Source of the DNA: Prochlorococcus marinus str. MIT 9301 | GTDB taxonomy: Bacteria; Cyanobacteriota; Cyanobacteriia; PCC-6307; Cyanobiaceae | DNA: 64,000 nucleotides | Direction: 5' to 3' | Assembly (NCBI RefSeq): GCF_000015965.1 | Contig: NC_009091.1 | Location: 744,001-808,000, forward strand | In this document: one piece after another, positions 44,678 through 54,151 of the stretch | How positions within the stretch are numbered: the first letter of the stretch is position 1 | Layout: the number at the start of each line of letters is the position of its first letter | Translations under genes and position numbers: made by a program | Notes under the pieces: model-generated | Told to the model about the DNA's origin: nothing | Databases searched by the model: none | What the model saw: only the letters and a program-made list of their open reading frames with translations

Positions 44678-45355
44678 TCATCTAGCTATATTACTACTAT
44701 CCTCATCTAGATAACGCATAGCTAATTTCAATAGTTTTTCAAATGATAAATTATTTTCTTTTTTACCTAAGAGATCAATTTCTTTAATAATAATTGGCAA
44801 AATGTTATTTATTTCTTTGTTTTTGTAACTTAATGATTGAAGGGTTAACTGAAGGTCTTCTATCATTTTATTTATTTCAGGATCCTTAATCTCAAGTTCA
44901 CCTTTGCTTTTTTCTTCTTCAGATAATATTTCGCTTTTAAATTTACTTTTTAATTCTAAAATTAAACGCTCACTCATTTTTTGTCCTATACCAGGTACAG
45001 AACATATTAATTTTTTGTCTTGTGTTTTTATTGCATTTATAACTTCACTAATAGAAAATTTGTTTAATATCCCAATACCAATTTGAGATCCAACACCTCG
45101 AATACTTAAAATTTCAATAAAGAAATTCTTTTGCTCATTTGATGTAAAGCCAAATAATAAATCTGAATCTTCTTTTTTTATATGCTTTACCCAAAGAGTG
45201 ATGTTTTTAGTAGATATCTGATTTTTTCTTAATTTGAGAAAAAAGGATTCTAGTATTTGTATTTCGTATCCTAATCCTTGACAATTTATTAAAACAAAAA
45301 ATTTTTGATTAGTTTGCCATAAATCAACTAAATCTCCATTTATCCAACTAATCAA
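44678..45355 (-). CDS. ruvA: Holliday junction DNA helicase subunit RuvA
   Basis: Binds four-way junctions for RuvB, 225 residues. N-terminal OB fold (MISWINGDLVDL), helix-hairpin-helix RGVGSQIGIGIL and SVPGIGQKMSERLI, then a flexible acidic linker and domain III. Starts at TTG immediately after the upstream gene's TAA, implying coupled translation. Confidence 0.93.
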   Translation of the reverse strand: MISWINGDLVDLWQTNQKFFVLINCQGLGYEIQILESFFLKLRKNQISTKNITLWVKHIKKEDSDLLFGFTSNEQKNFFIEILSIRGVGSQIGIGILNKFSISEVINAIKTQDKKLICSVPGIGQKMSERLILELKSKFKSEILSEEEKSKGELEIKDPEINKMIEDLQLTLQSLSYKNKEINNILPIIIKEIDLLGKKENNLSFEKLLKLAMRYLDEDSSNIAR

Positions 45356-45718
45356 TTAACCACCATCCACCTGACATCCAATTAGAGCTCCTGCAGTACC
45401 GCCCGCTGGTACGGCCCAAAACCTGTCTTTCCCTCTAGATGAGGATAATGCAATTCCAGCACCAAGAATACCCCCTATAACAGAACCTTCACTACAATCA
45501 TTATCATCTATTTTTTCAGCTTTGTTTTGACCTCCACAGGGTATTACAACGTCTACCTCATAACTTTTAACGTATCCTGGGTTTGATTTCGTTCCAGGAA
45601 TGTACTCTTCTCTATATTCGGTTCTTGTACAAGTTACTGATTTTGGGGTTGTTGCATTAACTTGAGCAATAGGAGAAAAACAAAATAATAAAGCCAAATA
45701 GTGAAATTTCATTATCAT
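45356..45718 (-). CDS. Secreted protein with glycine-rich C-terminal region
   Basis: A 120-residue protein (or 118 from ATG 45712) with a signal peptide cut near VNA/TT. The mature part has cysteine residues (VTCTRTEY, IPCGG, NDCSEG, IGCQVDGG) and a glycine-rich hydrophobic stretch (GSVIGGILGAGIAL and VPAGGTAGALIG) like glycine-zipper outer-membrane proteins. Probably envelope-located. Its stop abuts the ruvA start. Confidence 0.72.
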   Translation of the reverse strand: MIMKFHYLALLFCFSPIAQVNATTPKSVTCTRTEYREEYIPGTKSNPGYVKSYEVDVVIPCGGQNKAEKIDDNDCSEGSVIGGILGAGIALSSSRGKDRFWAVPAGGTAGALIGCQVDGG

Positions 45719-45737
45719 TTTTTTATCTAATAATATT

Positions 45738-46628
45738 CTATGTCCTTTTGATTATTTTGGTAGTAGATATAATAGTTCCTAATAAAACTAGTGAGGCGCC
45801 TAATAAAAAATTTATGTTAATTATTTCGCTAAAAAACAAAATCCCCCAAATTGAACCAAATAAAACTTGTAAATAATTAATTATTGATGCTTCAGAAGCA
45901 GGTAAATTTTTTAATCCTATAGTTAAGAAAGTCTGACCTAATTGTGTAAATAAGCCAATTCCTATTATCCAAACTAGTTCACTCAAATTTGGGGTAACCC
46001 AATTGAGTAATACAATTGGTAATAGAGTTATAAAAGAAATAAGTGGAAAATATCCAATAATTACATATATATCTTCACTAAATGAAAGTTTCTTAACTGT
46101 AACGTAAGCTAATGCGGTGCAGATTGCTCCAAGAAATGCTATCAAAATCGAAATAATTTCAATTTCAACGTTTATATTTGATAATTGGCTTGGATTTAAT
46201 ATTACTAGTATTCCAATCCAGGCAATAATTAAAGCAATAATTATGTTACGCGTTATTTTTTCTTTTATAAATATGCCAGCAAATATTGATATAAAAATTG
46301 GATATGTATACTGAATGACTGTAGATATACTAAGAGGCATATTTCTTATCGCATAAAAAATACAAACTAAAGCTAAAGTTCCTAAAAAACCTCTTAAGAT
46401 AAGTAATGGTCTATTTTTGCCCCAAGGATTTATATTTTTTATATTAATTATTAATAATGTAATGATTAAACTCAACAATGATCTGAATAAAACTAATTCA
46501 TAAATAGTTATCCTTTTATCAATTTTTTTTACACACAAAGTCATCAAACTGAAGAAAAATGAGGCAAATACCAAATTATACTTTTTTAATGAATTAATTC
46601 TTTTTTCTAATTCTTCGATATTTATCAT
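45738..46628 (-). CDS. DMT-superfamily (EamA) transporter
   Basis: A 296-residue protein with about ten membrane helices in two EamA repeats (about 16-145 and 157-290). GFLGTLALVCIFYAIRNMPLS and ASIINYLQVLFGSIWGILFF are typical. Exporter of small metabolites; substrate unknown. Confidence 0.87.
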   Translation of the reverse strand: MINIEELEKRINSLKKYNLVFASFFFSLMTLCVKKIDKRITIYELVLFRSLLSLIITLLIINIKNINPWGKNRPLLILRGFLGTLALVCIFYAIRNMPLSISTVIQYTYPIFISIFAGIFIKEKITRNIIIALIIAWIGILVILNPSQLSNINVEIEIISILIAFLGAICTALAYVTVKKLSFSEDIYVIIGYFPLISFITLLPIVLLNWVTPNLSELVWIIGIGLFTQLGQTFLTIGLKNLPASEASIINYLQVLFGSIWGILFFSEIININFLLGASLVLLGTIISTTKIIKRT

Positions 46629-46724
46629 TTAAAAAAAATAATTTTTTTGTGAAATTAAGTAGATTCTTATTTGATTTTGACCTATAACAAATAAATCATT
46701 ATTTATTTTTCGATAATAATCTCA

Positions 46725-48758
46725 ATGGTTCATTCTATACACCCAAGAACTATTCAAGAGGTTAAGGAAAAAGCAGATATTGTTGACGTTATATCTGAAC
46801 ATATTGTTCTTAAGAAGAAAGGAAAAGAATTTGTTGGGATTTGCCCTTTTCATGATGATACTAAGCCATCTATGACAGTATCACCTAGTAAACAATTCTA
46901 TTATTGTTTTTCTTGTGGTGCTGGTGGTAACTCTATTAAATTTTTAATGGAATTTACTCGTGCAAATTTTTCAGATGTTGTACTTTCTCTCGCTAAAAAA
47001 AATAATATTAATGTTGAAAATCTCGAGGGACCTCAAGTAGAAGCTTATAAAAAACAATTATCTAGAAAGGAAGAGCTTTATAAAATATTAAGAGTCACTA
47101 AAAATTGGTTTAAGTCTCAATTAAATAATTCTCTTGGTCTTGAAGCATTGAAATATTTAACATCAAAGAGAAACTTGAGTAACAAGATTATTGATAACTT
47201 TGAATTAGGTTTTGCCCCAAATTCATGGAATGATTTATTTAACTATCTATCCAAGGTAGAAAAATTTCCTATTAATTTAATATTAGCTTCAGGCCTTGCA
47301 ATTTCTAAAGATAATTCTGACAAGATTTATGATCGTTTTAGAAATAGATTAATTGTTCCAATACATGATATGCAGGGAAGAGTAGTTGCTTTTGGAGGAA
47401 GATCTCTTGATGGTCAGGAACCTAAATACCTTAATTCTCCTGAATCAGAGATATTTGAAAAGGGCAAAATGTTGTTTGCATTTGAAAAAGCTTCTAGCAA
47501 TATTAGGAAAAGAGATAAAGCTATTATTGTTGAAGGCTACTTTGATGTTATTTCTCTTCATTCAAAGGGTATTACTAATTCTGTGGCTTCTCTCGGTACC
47601 GCATTAAATAAGTATCAAATTTCTCAATTATGTAGATGTACAGATAATAAAAATATAATTTTGAATTTTGATTCTGATAATGCAGGTATTTTAGCTACAA
47701 AAAGAGTAATTAAAGAAGTCGAGAGTCTATCCATTCATGATCAAATTAATCTTAAGATACTTCAACTAAGTGATTTTAAAGATCCTGACGAATATTTAAA
47801 TAGCCATACTCCTGAAGATTATTTTAATTTAATTGATAATTCATCCTTTTGGATTGATTGGGAGATTGATCAGATCTTTAAAGATAAAGATTTAACTAAG
47901 TCTGAAATTTTCCAGAGTGTTATTTCGTCATTGGTAAAATTGTTGAGTAAATTACCTCAATCATCAACCAGAACTCATTATCTACAAAAAGTTTCCGAAA
48001 AATTAAGTAAGGGACAAGCTAGGTTAGCAATACAATTTGAACAAGATTTAAGAAATCAAGTAAAGGGATTTCGTTGGCATGGTAGATCAAAAAAATTTGA
48101 ACAACCAAATGAAATTTCCCGACGGGAGAAAAATGAATCGGAAATAATTTTTTATTATTTACATTGTCCAGAACTTAGGCTATTTATTCGTGATGAATTT
48201 CAGAAAAGAGAAATTAATGGATTTAATACTAGTTATATTCAAAGTCTATGGGAAGCTATTTCAAAAATTGAACAAAATAATTTAGGTTTAAACTACTTAA
48301 ATGATTTAAAACAATCAAATAGTCAAAATCTTCAAAAAGATTTTTCTTCTATTAACTTAATTTCACTTTTGCCTGATTACTTAGCTCTCAATAATCCTGA
48401 ATCATCAAATAAAATTAACATTCTTATTAATCCAAATGAGTTGTTTTTAACATTGCTGAGTAATCCTAAAGACAATTTACTAGGAACATTATCACTTCTT
48501 GAGAAATATAATTCTCTTAAAAGATGTAGACACTTAATCGAATCTTGGGGATCTCAAAGATTAAAAACTTTAGAAAATTGTATATCTATTTTAATTGATA
48601 ATCCTTCTTCAGGTTCTTCAAATACAAATAAAGAGATAGATGATCTTTTTAAGGATTTAAACGCAGATGCGATTAAATTTCAGGAATTATATTACTTAGA
48701 AAGGCAACATATTAATTTTTTAGATAAACAACGTTGTGGCAATTTCATCGCTAGTTAA
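46725..48758 (+). CDS. dnaG: DNA primase
   Basis: Makes replication primers, 677 residues. N-terminal CHC2 zinc finger (CPFHDD and CFSCGAGG), Toprim domain with IVEGYFDVISL and the metal-binding aspartates in NFDSDNAGI, and a helical C-terminal domain for helicase binding. Normal length. Confidence 0.96.
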   Translation: MVHSIHPRTIQEVKEKADIVDVISEHIVLKKKGKEFVGICPFHDDTKPSMTVSPSKQFYYCFSCGAGGNSIKFLMEFTRANFSDVVLSLAKKNNINVENLEGPQVEAYKKQLSRKEELYKILRVTKNWFKSQLNNSLGLEALKYLTSKRNLSNKIIDNFELGFAPNSWNDLFNYLSKVEKFPINLILASGLAISKDNSDKIYDRFRNRLIVPIHDMQGRVVAFGGRSLDGQEPKYLNSPESEIFEKGKMLFAFEKASSNIRKRDKAIIVEGYFDVISLHSKGITNSVASLGTALNKYQISQLCRCTDNKNIILNFDSDNAGILATKRVIKEVESLSIHDQINLKILQLSDFKDPDEYLNSHTPEDYFNLIDNSSFWIDWEIDQIFKDKDLTKSEIFQSVISSLVKLLSKLPQSSTRTHYLQKVSEKLSKGQARLAIQFEQDLRNQVKGFRWHGRSKKFEQPNEISRREKNESEIIFYYLHCPELRLFIRDEFQKREINGFNTSYIQSLWEAISKIEQNNLGLNYLNDLKQSNSQNLQKDFSSINLISLLPDYLALNNPESSNKINILINPNELFLTLLSNPKDNLLGTLSLLEKYNSLKRCRHLIESWGSQRLKTLENCISILIDNPSSGSSNTNKEIDDLFKDLNADAIKFQELYYLERQHINFLDKQRCGNFIAS

Positions 48759-48774
48759 TATAAAAATTTTTAAT

Positions 48775-49242
48775 TTATAGGCAGTATTTTTTAATCAAGT
48801 TTTTAACTTTTTTGGGTTTATCTTCAAGAACATAAGCTTCTACTTCTTTCGCATAAGTCCCAGAAAAATTTGAACTAGAGAACTCTAATGCTTTTCTTTT
48901 ATTTTGATGCAATTTGCTTTCTAATTTTTTTATATCTCCTATTGTTTTATTGTTATTACATTTTTGTATCGCATGAGTTGCTTCGTGTCTTAATGCTTTT
49001 CTTACCGCCCTTTCTGTTTTGAAGTTATCTTTATTTGGTTGTTGATTCTTATTTCTATAATTTGTTTTCCTTTTTGCGTTTTCAGTACATATTATTATTT
49101 TATTTTCTTTAAAATTATGTAGCCCTTTTATTTCCTTGTTTAATAGACATTCAATTTTATTTTCTTCAACTATGTAGTTTGCTTTATTTAATAAGTTAAG
49201 AATCTCTTTATCTAATTTGCTCAAAAATAATATAAATTCCAT
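48775..49242 (-). CDS. Small HExxH-containing protein, possible metallopeptidase
   Basis: A 155-residue Lys/Asn-rich protein. The segment ALRHEATHAIQKC has HEATH, a match to the HExxH zinc site, with later Glu residues (KEVEAYVLED) that could give a third ligand, as in gluzincins. No signal peptide. Some resemblance to Atp23/SprT-like small peptidases, but no firm family match. It lies 11 bases after umuC on the same strand and may be read through from the SOS promoter. Confidence 0.6.
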   Translation of the reverse strand: MEFILFLSKLDKEILNLLNKANYIVEENKIECLLNKEIKGLHNFKENKIIICTENAKRKTNYRNKNQQPNKDNFKTERAVRKALRHEATHAIQKCNNNKTIGDIKKLESKLHQNKRKALEFSSSNFSGTYAKEVEAYVLEDKPKKVKNLIKKYCL

Positions 49243-49252
49243 TCTATTTTGT

Positions 49253-50539
49253 TTACTTCATTATAGTTGGGATTTGTTCTATATCAGTTGTAGATGAGCG
49301 ACTTAAGAAATTCTTATTCATCTTCCAACTTTGTGGATTTTTTGTAATGGCCCATGTAATTGCATTGTTATTAAATCTTTTATTTAATAAATCAATCGTT
49401 CTCATAAGATTTGCTGATTTTTTTAAGTCTTTCTGAGATTTGTAATTGATAACTGATTGCTGTAAATATTCGCTATTAGTTAAATCCTGCATTAAAACGC
49501 CAGCTTTTGAGAATTTATATTCGGGATTATAAATTTCTTTAGATAATTCAACTACTATTTTTAAAATTTTATTTGTGTCATCTGTTGCATTTGTAAGTTT
49601 TCTATGAGCACTTCTTTGATAATTTTGACTTGAATATTTACTGGTTCTGGCAAATACTCTAATATCAGATGATTGCAAATTCTGACTTCTCATTTTTTCA
49701 GAGGCTTTTATTGCGTGAACCGCCAGTGCTTGAGTTAAGTCTTCTAATTTTGTGATAGGCGTGCCGAAACTCCTGCTCACCTGAATTTCTTTTTTTGATT
49801 TCTTGTTTTTTTCTATGGGCAGGCATCTATGGCCTTTAAGTTCTAATTGCAGTCTTTTCCCTACGATGCCTAATTTCTTAATGATTTCATTTTCTTCCAT
49901 ATCTCTTAGTTCTCTCGCATTTTTAATACCTTTACTTTGTAACCAATTAGAGGTTTGTTTCCCGACTCCCCATATCTTATCTATACTAATTCCTTTCAAA
50001 TAATTATTCTCATTTTCGGTTCTAGCTAAATCAAATATTCCAGCTGAATAATCAATATTTTTAGCTAGTTTATTAGCAATTTTTGCTCTTACTTTATTTT
50101 CCCCTATTCCTACTGTTATGGTAATCCCTAGATTCTGATATATTAATGATCTTATGCTTCTTGCCCAAGGATATAGATTTTCATCATTAGGCCTGCAAAT
50201 CGAGACGAATGCTTCGTCAATAGAATAAATTTCTATATCTTCACAATAGTTTTTCAGTAAATTCATTAGTCTTCTGCTAATATCGCCGTAAAGCGAGTAG
50301 TTTGAGCTTAAGACTGCTACATCTAATTTATTTAATCTTTCTTTGACCTTAAAATACGGAGTTCCCATTTTAATTTTTAAAGCTCGCGCTTCAGGACTTC
50401 TTGCAATGATACATCCGTCATTATTAGATAAAATTACTACTGGTTTATTTCTCAAATGAGGATTAATATTTTGTTCGCATGACGCGTAAAAATTATTAGC
50501 ATCTATAAGAGCTATTGCATCAATATTTGAAATTCTCAT
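49253..50539 (-). CDS. umuC: Error-prone DNA polymerase V catalytic subunit UmuC
   Basis: Y-family translesion polymerase, 428 residues. ALIDANNFYASCEQ and YSIDEAFV hold the catalytic acidic residues; two helix-hairpin-helix segments (IDKIWGVGKQTSNWL) and the little-finger domain follow, with the DUF4113-like tail PQSWKMNKNFLS. Start overlaps the umuD end by 4 bases (ATGA). Confidence 0.95.
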   Translation of the reverse strand: MRISNIDAIALIDANNFYASCEQNINPHLRNKPVVILSNNDGCIIARSPEARALKIKMGTPYFKVKERLNKLDVAVLSSNYSLYGDISRRLMNLLKNYCEDIEIYSIDEAFVSICRPNDENLYPWARSIRSLIYQNLGITITVGIGENKVRAKIANKLAKNIDYSAGIFDLARTENENNYLKGISIDKIWGVGKQTSNWLQSKGIKNARELRDMEENEIIKKLGIVGKRLQLELKGHRCLPIEKNKKSKKEIQVSRSFGTPITKLEDLTQALAVHAIKASEKMRSQNLQSSDIRVFARTSKYSSQNYQRSAHRKLTNATDDTNKILKIVVELSKEIYNPEYKFSKAGVLMQDLTNSEYLQQSVINYKSQKDLKKSANLMRTIDLLNKRFNNNAITWAITKNPQSWKMNKNFLSRSSTTDIEQIPTIMK

Positions 50540-50952
50540 AAATAGCTATGTATTGAATAAATAACAACTCCCCATATCTGTACATCAATATGGTTTTTAA
50601 ATCTAAAATCAGGATAATTATGATTTTCTGCTTTTAAATATAATTCATTATTTTTTATAGATAATCTTTTTATTGTAAATTCTCCGTCTATCATTGCAAT
50701 GATGATATTCCCTGGCCTGGCTGTTAAGCTCTTGTCTACTATTATTAAATCTTTATCTTTAATTCCTGCATTTACCATTGAGTCACCTTTAACTCTAAGA
50801 AAAAAAGTGCTAAACGGATTAGATATTAAATGTTCGTTTAAATCAATATTTTCTTCTTCATAGTCATCTGCAGGAGAAGGAAACCCTGCTGATACCGAAT
50901 CAGTTAATAAGGGGATTTTAAATTTTTTAGTAGTTGAATCAAAATAATCCAA
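50536..50952 (-). CDS. umuD: SOS protease-like subunit UmuD
   Basis: S24/LexA-type self-cleaving protein, 138 residues. Predicted cleavage is at Ala-Gly in VSAGFPSPADDY (Cys-Gly in E. coli). Nucleophile Ser in KGDSM and general-base Lys in EFTIKRL. The cleaved form activates UmuC. A LexA-like palindrome lies 13 bases before the ATG. Confidence 0.93.
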   Translation of the reverse strand: MDYFDSTTKKFKIPLLTDSVSAGFPSPADDYEEENIDLNEHLISNPFSTFFLRVKGDSMVNAGIKDKDLIIVDKSLTARPGNIIIAMIDGEFTIKRLSIKNNELYLKAENHNYPDFRFKNHIDVQIWGVVIYSIHSYL

Positions 50953-50965
50953 GATTTAAATCAAT

Positions 50966-50979
50966 AGTATATATGTACT
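50966..50979. promoter_or_regulatory. LexA-box-like operator of umuDC
   Basis: AGTATATATGTACT is a 14-base near-palindrome, one base away from the cyanobacterial LexA consensus AGTAC-N4-GTACT. Position just before umuD supports SOS control of the umuDC pair. Confidence 0.65.
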
Positions 50980-51050
50980 ATATATCAAAAAATCAAAAAA
51001 TAGTTAGTTATTAAACTTTTATAGATTAATTTTAGATTGAATTTAATCTT

Positions 51051-51467
51051 TTAAGAACGATGGTAAGGGGAGTTGTTAGATATAGAAATAGCTCTATAGA
51101 TTTGCTCGATTAGGATTAATCTAGCTAATTCATGAGGAAAAGTTAGAGGAGACAGGCTTAGTACAAGATCTGATTTTTCTTTTATATCTGAACTAACTCC
51201 ATCAGTATCACCGATTAAGAAATTAATTTTTTTATTTTTAAAATTTAAGAGTAAGGAACATAGTTCAACTGAATTAAACTGTTTCCCTTCTTCACTTAAG
51301 CAGATAATAATATTGTTATTGGATCTAAGATTATTTAAATTAAAAGTCTTTAACTCATTAATGATAAGTTCAGGCATTCTTTTTTTGTATTGATTAATTC
51401 CATCTCTAATCCAAAGTTTCTTTATTTTGCCGATAGCATAAATTGCTAATCTATTACTCTGAAGCAT
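51051..51467 (-). CDS. rlmH: 23S rRNA (pseudouridine1915-N3)-methyltransferase RlmH
   Basis: SPOUT methyltransferase of the YbeA family, 138 residues. [25 protein letters not shown] and [22 protein letters not shown] are diagnostic. Modifies helix 69 of 23S rRNA. Ends at the short NNSPYHRS tail. Confidence 0.95.
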   Translation of the reverse strand: MLQSNRLAIYAIGKIKKLWIRDGINQYKKRMPELIINELKTFNLNNLRSNNNIIICLSEEGKQFNSVELCSLLLNFKNKKINFLIGDTDGVSSDIKEKSDLVLSLSPLTFPHELARLILIEQIYRAISISNNSPYHRS

Positions 51468-51486
51468 AAGTAAATATTAAAACTAA

Positions 51487-51819
51487 TTATTCATCAAGAA
51501 GATAATTAAATTCATCATATAGTTCCTCTTCTGTTGTTAATTTCTTGGAAAAATTATCTTTTTTAGAATTCATATTAATTTGATTAATCTCACTTTTTCT
51601 TAGTGAATTATTAACGTTAGAAGTCTCTTCTAAAGATTCTGAATTATCAATTAACGAATAAAAAATATTATTGGGATCTTCTGAATTAAGTGGATTGGTG
51701 ATTAAATTATCATTATTAGTTAAATTTGTGTAATTATTTATATTCTTAATTTTGTTATTTAAATTTTCATTTTTTTTAAATTTATTGAGTTTATCTAAAT
51801 TTTTTTTTGATAAGCTCAT
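51487..51819 (-). CDS. Asn/Ser-rich, probably disordered hypothetical protein
   Basis: A 110-residue protein dominated by Asn, Lys, Ser and Glu with no hydrophobic core until the C-terminal TTEEELYDEFNYLLDE. It lies 19 bases before rlmH on the same strand, so is likely cotranscribed. Possibly a low-complexity version of a conserved cyanobacterial protein; function unknown. Confidence 0.55.
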   Translation of the reverse strand: MSLSKKNLDKLNKFKKNENLNNKIKNINNYTNLTNNDNLITNPLNSEDPNNIFYSLIDNSESLEETSNVNNSLRKSEINQINMNSKKDNFSKKLTTEEELYDEFNYLLDE

Positions 51820-51875
51820 GATATAAAGTATTAAATAAATTCATATTTAATTTAAACATATTATTTATCTTTTAG

Positions 51876-52700
51876 ATGAATTCTAAAAACTATCATCAAA
51901 AAAAAAGATTTGGACAACATTGGTTGGTCAATAAAAAAATATTAGAAAAAATTAAAGAAATTGCTGTTCTTAATGAAAATGACTTTATTTTAGAAATTGG
52001 TCCTGGTAAAGGAGCTTTAACATCTAAGTTATTAAATTCAGAAATTAAAAAATTACATGCAATTGAATTAGATAAAGATTTAATAAATTTATTAAATGAT
52101 AAATTCAATAATAATGATAAGTTTTCACTGCAGCAGGGAGATATTCTCTCTGTTAATTTAGATTCGATCAATAAGAAGATTACAAAAGTAATTGCAAATA
52201 TTCCTTACAATATAACTGGTCCAATATTGGATATTTTTATAGGTAGATTGGGCATTATAAGAAAATATAATTACGAAAAAATAATATTTTTAATGCAGAA
52301 AGATGTTGTAGATAGGATTTTGTCAAAAGAAGGTAGTCCTAATGCTGGTGCGCTTAGTATAAGAATGCAACTTTTATCAAAAATAAAAAGAATATGTGAT
52401 GTGCCCCCTTCATCATTTAGTCCACCGCCAAAAGTTTTTTCTTCTTTAGTAGTTTTCGAACCAATTAAAAATGATTTAAGATTAGATATTAGTCTAGAAA
52501 AATATATAGATAAACTTCTTCGAATTTCATTTAATTCAAGAAGGAAAATGCTTAGAAATACTCTTAATACAATACTTTCGAATGAAGAGATAAATGAATT
52601 ATCTGAATCTTCAAAAGTTTGTTTTAATTTAAGACCACAAGATATTTCAATTGATCAATGGATTAAGCTTGCAGAAAATTGTATTAAAATTAAAAAATAA
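51876..52700 (+). CDS. rsmA: 16S rRNA dimethyladenosine transferase RsmA/KsgA
   Basis: Dimethylates the 3'-end adenines of 16S rRNA, 274 residues. [10 protein letters not shown] at the start, SAM-binding [15 protein letters not shown], and catalytic [11 protein letters not shown] are diagnostic. The stop is 14 bases upstream of ispE. Confidence 0.96.
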   Translation: MNSKNYHQKKRFGQHWLVNKKILEKIKEIAVLNENDFILEIGPGKGALTSKLLNSEIKKLHAIELDKDLINLLNDKFNNNDKFSLQQGDILSVNLDSINKKITKVIANIPYNITGPILDIFIGRLGIIRKYNYEKIIFLMQKDVVDRILSKEGSPNAGALSIRMQLLSKIKRICDVPPSSFSPPPKVFSSLVVFEPIKNDLRLDISLEKYIDKLLRISFNSRRKMLRNTLNTILSNEEINELSESSKVCFNLRPQDISIDQWIKLAENCIKIKK

Positions 52701-52713
52701 AAATTTTAAGTAT

Positions 52714-53649
52714 ATGCAAGATTTAGCTAAACCGAAAATTAAGATAAAATCTCCTGCCAAAATAAATTTGCACCTTGAAGTTATTGGTAAAAGAGAGGAT
52801 GGATTTCATGAGTTAGCAATGATTATGCAAAATATCGATCTTTCTGATTATTTAGAATTTGAAATAAATAATGAAGGTTTAATTAAACTTGAGTCTGATT
52901 GTAATGATTTAAGCTTGTCTGATGATAACTTAATTGTTAAATCGGCAAATCTATTAAGAAAAAATTCAAATATAAATTACGGTGCGAATATATTTTTAAG
53001 AAAAAATATTCCAATTGGCGCAGGATTAGCTGGTGGATCCAGTAATGCAGCAGCAACATTAATTGGTCTTAATAAGTTATGGAATTTGGACTTAGATCAT
53101 GGAACATTATGTTCATTAGCATCAACTTTAGGATCTGATATTCCCTTTTTTATAAATGGTGGCATTCAGTTATGTTTTGGAAGAGGAGAAATTTTGGAGA
53201 AATTAGATTCAAACTTTGAATATGGAGTAATTCTTTTAAAAAATCCAAATGTATCAGTATCTACAGCTGAAACTTATAAAAAATATAGTAATAGATTTTG
53301 TGATAATCATCTTAATGATAGAAAAATGATTGAGAACATAAGAAAAAATTTAAGGGATAATGGTTTGAATAAATTAAATTTTGATAATCAACATTTATTT
53401 ATTAAAAATGATTTGCAGTTAGTTGTTGAAAATGAAAATGATTCTGTAAAGCAGGCATTATATTTACTTTCTAAACTAGAAAATTGTCTCACATTTTCAA
53501 TGAGTGGATCAGGACCTACATGCTTTGCACTCTTTAAAGATATAGAGACTGCAAAAAAAGAATTAACTGCTAATTCTAAATTTTTTAAAGATAAAGGCTA
53601 TGATTCATGGGTTTGCACTTTCCTTGAAAAGGGAATAACATTCATTTAA
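52714..53649 (+). CDS. ispE: 4-diphosphocytidyl-2-C-methyl-D-erythritol kinase
   Basis: GHMP kinase of the MEP isoprenoid pathway (feeding carotenoids, phytol, quinones), 311 residues from ATG 52714. SPAKINLHLEV at the start, ATP-binding PIGAGLAGGSSNAAATL and C-terminal MSGSGPTCFALF are visible. The frame opens upstream inside rsmA, but that would add 21 unrelated residues. Confidence 0.95.
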   Translation: MQDLAKPKIKIKSPAKINLHLEVIGKREDGFHELAMIMQNIDLSDYLEFEINNEGLIKLESDCNDLSLSDDNLIVKSANLLRKNSNINYGANIFLRKNIPIGAGLAGGSSNAAATLIGLNKLWNLDLDHGTLCSLASTLGSDIPFFINGGIQLCFGRGEILEKLDSNFEYGVILLKNPNVSVSTAETYKKYSNRFCDNHLNDRKMIENIRKNLRDNGLNKLNFDNQHLFIKNDLQLVVENENDSVKQALYLLSKLENCLTFSMSGSGPTCFALFKDIETAKKELTANSKFFKDKGYDSWVCTFLEKGITFI

Positions 53650-53669
53650 ATTTTTATATAAAATCTATT

Positions 53670-53972
53670 TTGGCTGATAATAGTAATGAGAATATTGAAA
53701 AAAATATTCCCGAGAAAGGACCTTTAAATTTTATTGTTGGATCATTAACAAGTTTTTTATTATTTATATTTTTTTATTTTTTAAGTAATAAAATTGCAAT
53801 TTATTTTTCAGTACATAAACCATCTAATTCTTCTGAAATAGTCCAAAATATTTCCTCTAGTATTAATACCTTAATAATTGGATTATCTTTTTTGCTAACT
53901 TTCTCTTTTGCTTTTATAGGTATAGGACTTTTTATTGTATTTATTCGAAGTTTTATTGTGAAGAAAAGTTGA
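53670..53972 (+). CDS. DUF3082 membrane protein
   Basis: A 100-residue protein with two membrane segments (FIVGSLTSFLLFIFFYFLSN and TLIIGLSFLLTFSFAFIGIG), as in the cyanobacterial DUF3082 family. Starts at TTG, 20 bases after ispE; likely cotranscribed. Function unknown. Confidence 0.75.
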   Translation: MADNSNENIEKNIPEKGPLNFIVGSLTSFLLFIFFYFLSNKIAIYFSVHKPSNSSEIVQNISSSINTLIIGLSFLLTFSFAFIGIGLFIVFIRSFIVKKS

Positions 53973-54006
53973 ATTGGCAATATTATTAAGAAAACACTTT
54001 CTTTGA

Positions 54007-54102
54007 ATGTCTTTACATGACTTAGGCCTTTTAGTCCTCTTGCTGTCACCCGGAATGATTTTATCAATATTACTACTCATAACCTTCGCTGAAGGAGGTT
54101 GA
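54007..54102 (+). CDS. 31-residue hydrophobic membrane peptide
   Basis: ATG to TGA, 31 residues. Short polar start (SLHDLG) and one membrane helix (LLVLLLSPGMILSILLLITF) ending AEGG. Local G+C is higher than in spacers and the frame fills the gap between DUF3082 and pdhB, so it is likely genuine. It is of photosynthetic-complex-subunit size; I cannot name a family. Confidence 0.55.
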   Translation: MSLHDLGLLVLLLSPGMILSILLLITFAEGG

Positions 54103-54151
54103 ATTATTCAAAGTGGTAGGATTATATATGTGATTAATTAGGTAATTAATT

